Shown: positions 62,305 to 64,000 of the stretch, piece by piece
How positions within the stretch are numbered: position 1 is the stretch's first letter
How the letters are laid out: every line of letters begins with the position of its first letter
Assembly: GCF_001500045.1 (NCBI RefSeq)
Contig: NZ_LQIX01000010.1
Span: 1 to 64,000 of the forward strand
DNA from: Mycobacterium sp. GA-1199
Lineage (GTDB): Bacteria; Actinomycetota; Actinomycetes; Mycobacteriales; Mycobacteriaceae
DNA: 64,000 nucleotides
Direction of reading: 5' to 3'
The notes under the pieces: generated by a model
Told to the model about the DNA's origin: nothing
Seen by the model: the letters and a program-made list of their open reading frames with translations, nothing else
The model's database searches: none
Translations under genes and position numbers: made by a program

Positions 62305-63042
62305 CTAGAGCATCCGCGCGCAGGCAGCCATCAGCAGTTCGTCGTCGCGATGGTGCGCGGCGGCCTGCACGACGGCCGCGCGCGCGAACGCGTCGAGCAC
62401 CGGCCAGGGGTCTCCGTCGGGCAGCGCGGGACCGCCGGCGGCGCGGTAGGCGTCGACGAAGTTGGTCCAGTCGGCATCCGGGATCAGCCCTGCCGCCCAG
62501 AATCCGGCCGGTCGAGCCAGATCCCATGCCGGATCGCCGACGCCCAGGTCGTCGACGTCGAGAAGAATCCACCGTGAGTCGTGACGGCCGAGCTGACCCA
62601 AATGGAAGTCGCCGTGCACGAGTGTGGTTGGACGGTCGGCAGAACCCGCGCGCCAGACCGCGTCGGGAAGGCCGGCCGCGGCACGGCGCAGTGTCGGCTC
62701 GCCGCCGCGAATCGCGCCGACCGCCCGGCGCAGGCGGTGAGGCCAGCCGTGTGCAGGCGTCCGGGGCGGTGGTGGTTCCCGGTGCAGCCGGGCCAGCAGT
62801 TGTCCGGCTTGCGCCCACGGCACCGATTCCGGTTGTGGTGCAGGAATTTCCACGCGTGGCCACCGGCTGCGCCACCGCGCTCCGACCCGCTCGGGAACCG
62901 CCGACAGCGGTGACAGCAGGCAGTCCGACCGGGCGGCGATGCCCAGCCGGACCGTCAACGCCCGAGGGTCGGTACCCGGCCGGTGCAGCTTGTGGACGAC
63001 GTCGCCGTCGACGGTGATCTCCGCACCGGACCGGGTCTGCAC
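62305..63042 (-). CDS. Aminoglycoside phosphotransferase-family kinase-fold protein
   Basis: A 245-residue phosphotransferase: TLVHGDFHLGQLG catalytic loop and LLDVDDLGVGDPAWDLARPA metal motif. The N-lobe is short (VDGDVVHKLHRPGTDPRALTVRL, lysine in HKLHR). Substrate unknown; choline, sugars or coenzymes are possible in the family. GTG 63042 has TAGGTT 6 nt upstream. Confidence 0.88.
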   Translation of the reverse strand: MQTRSGAEITVDGDVVHKLHRPGTDPRALTVRLGIAARSDCLLSPLSAVPERVGARWRSRWPRVEIPAPQPESVPWAQAGQLLARLHREPPPPRTPAHGWPHRLRRAVGAIRGGEPTLRRAAAGLPDAVWRAGSADRPTTLVHGDFHLGQLGRHDSRWILLDVDDLGVGDPAWDLARPAGFWAAGLIPDADWTNFVDAYRAAGGPALPDGDPWPVLDAFARAAVVQAAAHHRDDELLMAACARML

Positions 63043-63048
63043 ACCTGA

Positions 63049-63054
63049 AACCTA
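63049..63054 (-). promoter_or_regulatory. -10 box of the phosphotransferase gene (leaderless)
   Basis: TAGGTT on the minus strand ends 6 nt before GTG 63042. Confidence 0.57.
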
Positions 63055-63122
63055 GCGAGGTGGCGGCGGCAGTCGCAGACGCATTCACGTGCGCGCCGGG
63101 TGTCGATGGGTTCGCGCCCACG

Positions 63123-63128
63123 TAAGCT
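63123..63128 (+). promoter_or_regulatory. -10 box of gtrA (leaderless)
   Basis: TAAGCT ends 6 nt before GTG 63135. Confidence 0.58.
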
Positions 63129-63134
63129 GCCCGG

Positions 63135-63545
63135 GTGGCCGAGCCCCCGATGCAGCCCACCCTGAGCCTGGGCACCCAGATCTGGCGGTTCATCGTCACC
63201 GGCGGTTTCTCGGCGATCGTCGACTTCGGTCTGTACGTCGCCATGCTCGCCGCCGGTCTGCACGTCAACGTGGCCAAGACGCTGAGCTTCATCGCGGGCA
63301 CCACAACGGCGTATCTGATCAACCGCCGGTGGACCTTTCAGGCGCCGCCGAGCACCGCGCGGTTCATCGCGGTGTGTGTGCTCTACGCGGTGACCTACGC
63401 CGCGCAGGTCGGCATCAACTATGTGCTGTACATGGCGTGGGACGACAAACCGTGGCGGGTGCCGGTCGCGTTCGTCATCGCCCAGGGCACGGCGACGGTG
63501 ATCAATTTCGTCGTCCAACGTGCGGTCATCTTCCGGCTGCGCTGA
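63135..63545 (+). CDS. GtrA-family membrane protein (Rv3789 homologue)
   Basis: A 136-residue protein with four helices: FIVTGGFSAIVDFGLYVAML, VNVAKTLSFIAGTTTAYLINRRWTF (GtrA signature), FIAVCVLYAVTYAAQVGINY and VAFVIAQGTATVINFVVQRA. In mycobacteria Rv3789 acts in arabinogalactan assembly beside DprE1, probably as an anchor for the arabinosyltransferase AftA. It directly precedes dprE1. Confidence 0.92.
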   Translation: MAEPPMQPTLSLGTQIWRFIVTGGFSAIVDFGLYVAMLAAGLHVNVAKTLSFIAGTTTAYLINRRWTFQAPPSTARFIAVCVLYAVTYAAQVGINYVLYMAWDDKPWRVPVAFVIAQGTATVINFVVQRAVIFRLR

Positions 63546-63667
63546 CGCGGCGTGTGGCGAGCGTGGACTTGTGTCACGCCGCCGGCCACAATTGCGTGAC
63601 ACAACCCCACACTGGGCGCGACCGTGGGACCTGAGTTCGGCTGGGCGGGGCGCCGGTGAGCGCACGG

Positions 63668-63673
63668 TACCCT
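63668..63673 (+). promoter_or_regulatory. -10 box of dprE1 (leaderless)
   Basis: TACCCT ends 7 nt before ATG 63681. Confidence 0.5.
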
Positions 63674-63680
63674 CGTCACG

Positions 63681-64000
63681 ATGTCCGAGAACCTGCCGAC
63701 GACCTCGCGTGCCCTGACCGGCTTCGGCCGCACGGCACCGTCGGTCGCGCAGGTGCTGACCACGCCGGACGTCGACGTGATCGCCCGTGCGGTCCGTGAG
63801 ACCGCCGACCGCGGCGCCTCCAGCCCGTCTTTCCTGCACCGCGGCGTCCTCGCCCGCGGGCTGGGCCGCTCCTACGGCGATCAGGCGTGCAACGGCGGTG
63901 GCCTGGTCGTGGACATGACCGCGCTGCACAGAATCCACTCGATCAGCGCCGACACGGCGGTGGCCGACGTCGACGCGGGCGTCAGTCTCGACCAGCTGAT
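63681..64000 (+). CDS. dprE1: Decaprenylphosphoryl-ribose 2'-epimerase oxidase subunit DprE1 (5' part)
   Basis: The first 106 residues of an FAD-dependent oxidase; the frame stays open to the window edge. [35 protein letters not shown] (FAD pyrophosphate-binding loop of the VAO family) and [13 protein letters not shown] match DprE1. With DprE2 it turns decaprenyl-phosphoribose into decaprenyl-phosphoarabinose, the only arabinose donor of the cell wall. The catalytic and drug-binding Cys region lies beyond the window. Confidence 0.95.
   Translation, partial: MSENLPTTSRALTGFGRTAPSVAQVLTTPDVDVIARAVRETADRGASSPSFLHRGVLARGLGRSYGDQACNGGGLVVDMTALHRIHSISADTAVADVDAGVSLDQL

Overview
The window is a chromosomal segment of a mycobacterium, probably a fast-growing Mycolicibacterium-type species. 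It is uniformly GC-rich and densely coded, with many GTG starts. It carries family-specific markers: the start of dprE1, gtrA, glfT1 and a Wzm/Wzt exporter pair for arabinogalactan, the proteasome activator Bpa, the 19-kDa antigen LpqH, the lipid-uptake coordinator LucA, a cutinase and PolDom/LigC repair genes. Two LigC-type ligases flank each other, as I recall for M. smegmatis but not M. tuberculosis. Rv numbers below are M. tuberculosis homologues recalled from memory, not searched. I see no insertion sequence, prophage, CRISPR array, plasmid or replication origin.

Layout. 1-5.4 kb: aspartate aminotransferase, the SRP RNA, tRNA-Ser(GGA), lucA, a PepA-like protease, and a TetR gene divergent from a DAP-dehydrogenase-like oxidoreductase. 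5.4-9.3 kb: a minus-strand cell-envelope cluster with a Het-C/zinc-PLC-like secreted protein, a large Pro/Ala/Thr-rich membrane-anchored protein, a SodC-like lipoprotein and a small exported protein. 9.5-16.1 kb: a receptor Ser/Thr kinase with a duplicated extracellular domain, a cutinase, Prim-PolC, LigC1, LigC2 and a small secreted protein resembling the kinase ectodomain. 16.2-25.6 kb: a catabolic island of DUF3830 protein, amidase, D-2-hydroxyacid dehydrogenase, two Asp/Glu-racemase-superfamily enzymes, a FadR-type GntR regulator, aldehyde dehydrogenase, class III aminotransferase and MFS transporter. Three near-identical 12-bp palindromes sit in its promoters. 25.7-29.3 kb: glutamyl-Q tRNA synthetase, a saccharopine-dehydrogenase-like enzyme and tRNA-guanine transglycosylase.

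29.3-37.8 kb: two tandem LpqH-type lipoproteins with a strong terminator, small secreted proteins, an RsbW-like ATPase facing a three-gene phosphatase/histidine kinase/response regulator operon, tRNA-Ser(CGA), tadA with its partner gene, tyrA and a glycolipid-binding-family gene. 37.8-41.4 kb: the proXVWZ osmoprotectant importer. 41.5-48.2 kb: miscellaneous enzymes including an alkylsulfatase. 48.3-55.7 kb: a duplicated-domain lipoprotein, tRNA-Arg(ACG), tRNA-Ser(GCT), hisC2, echA21, an epimerase, a MocR regulator and tRNA-Ser(TGA). 55.7-64.0 kb: MarR, quinone oxidoreductase, the Rv3778c homologue, bpa, wzt-glfT1-wzm, gtrA and the 5' end of dprE1 (arabinogalactan export and decoration).

The best candidates for undescribed biology are the GntR-operator regulon with its unassigned substrate, the Het-C-like envelope cluster, the kinase ectodomain family with a free secreted paralogue, the Rv3778c homologue whose usual PLP lysine is glycine, and an in-frame hairpin-like insertion in glfT1. 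At least fifteen genes show a TANNNT box 6-7 nt before the start codon, the mycobacterial leaderless arrangement, and this settles several starts.
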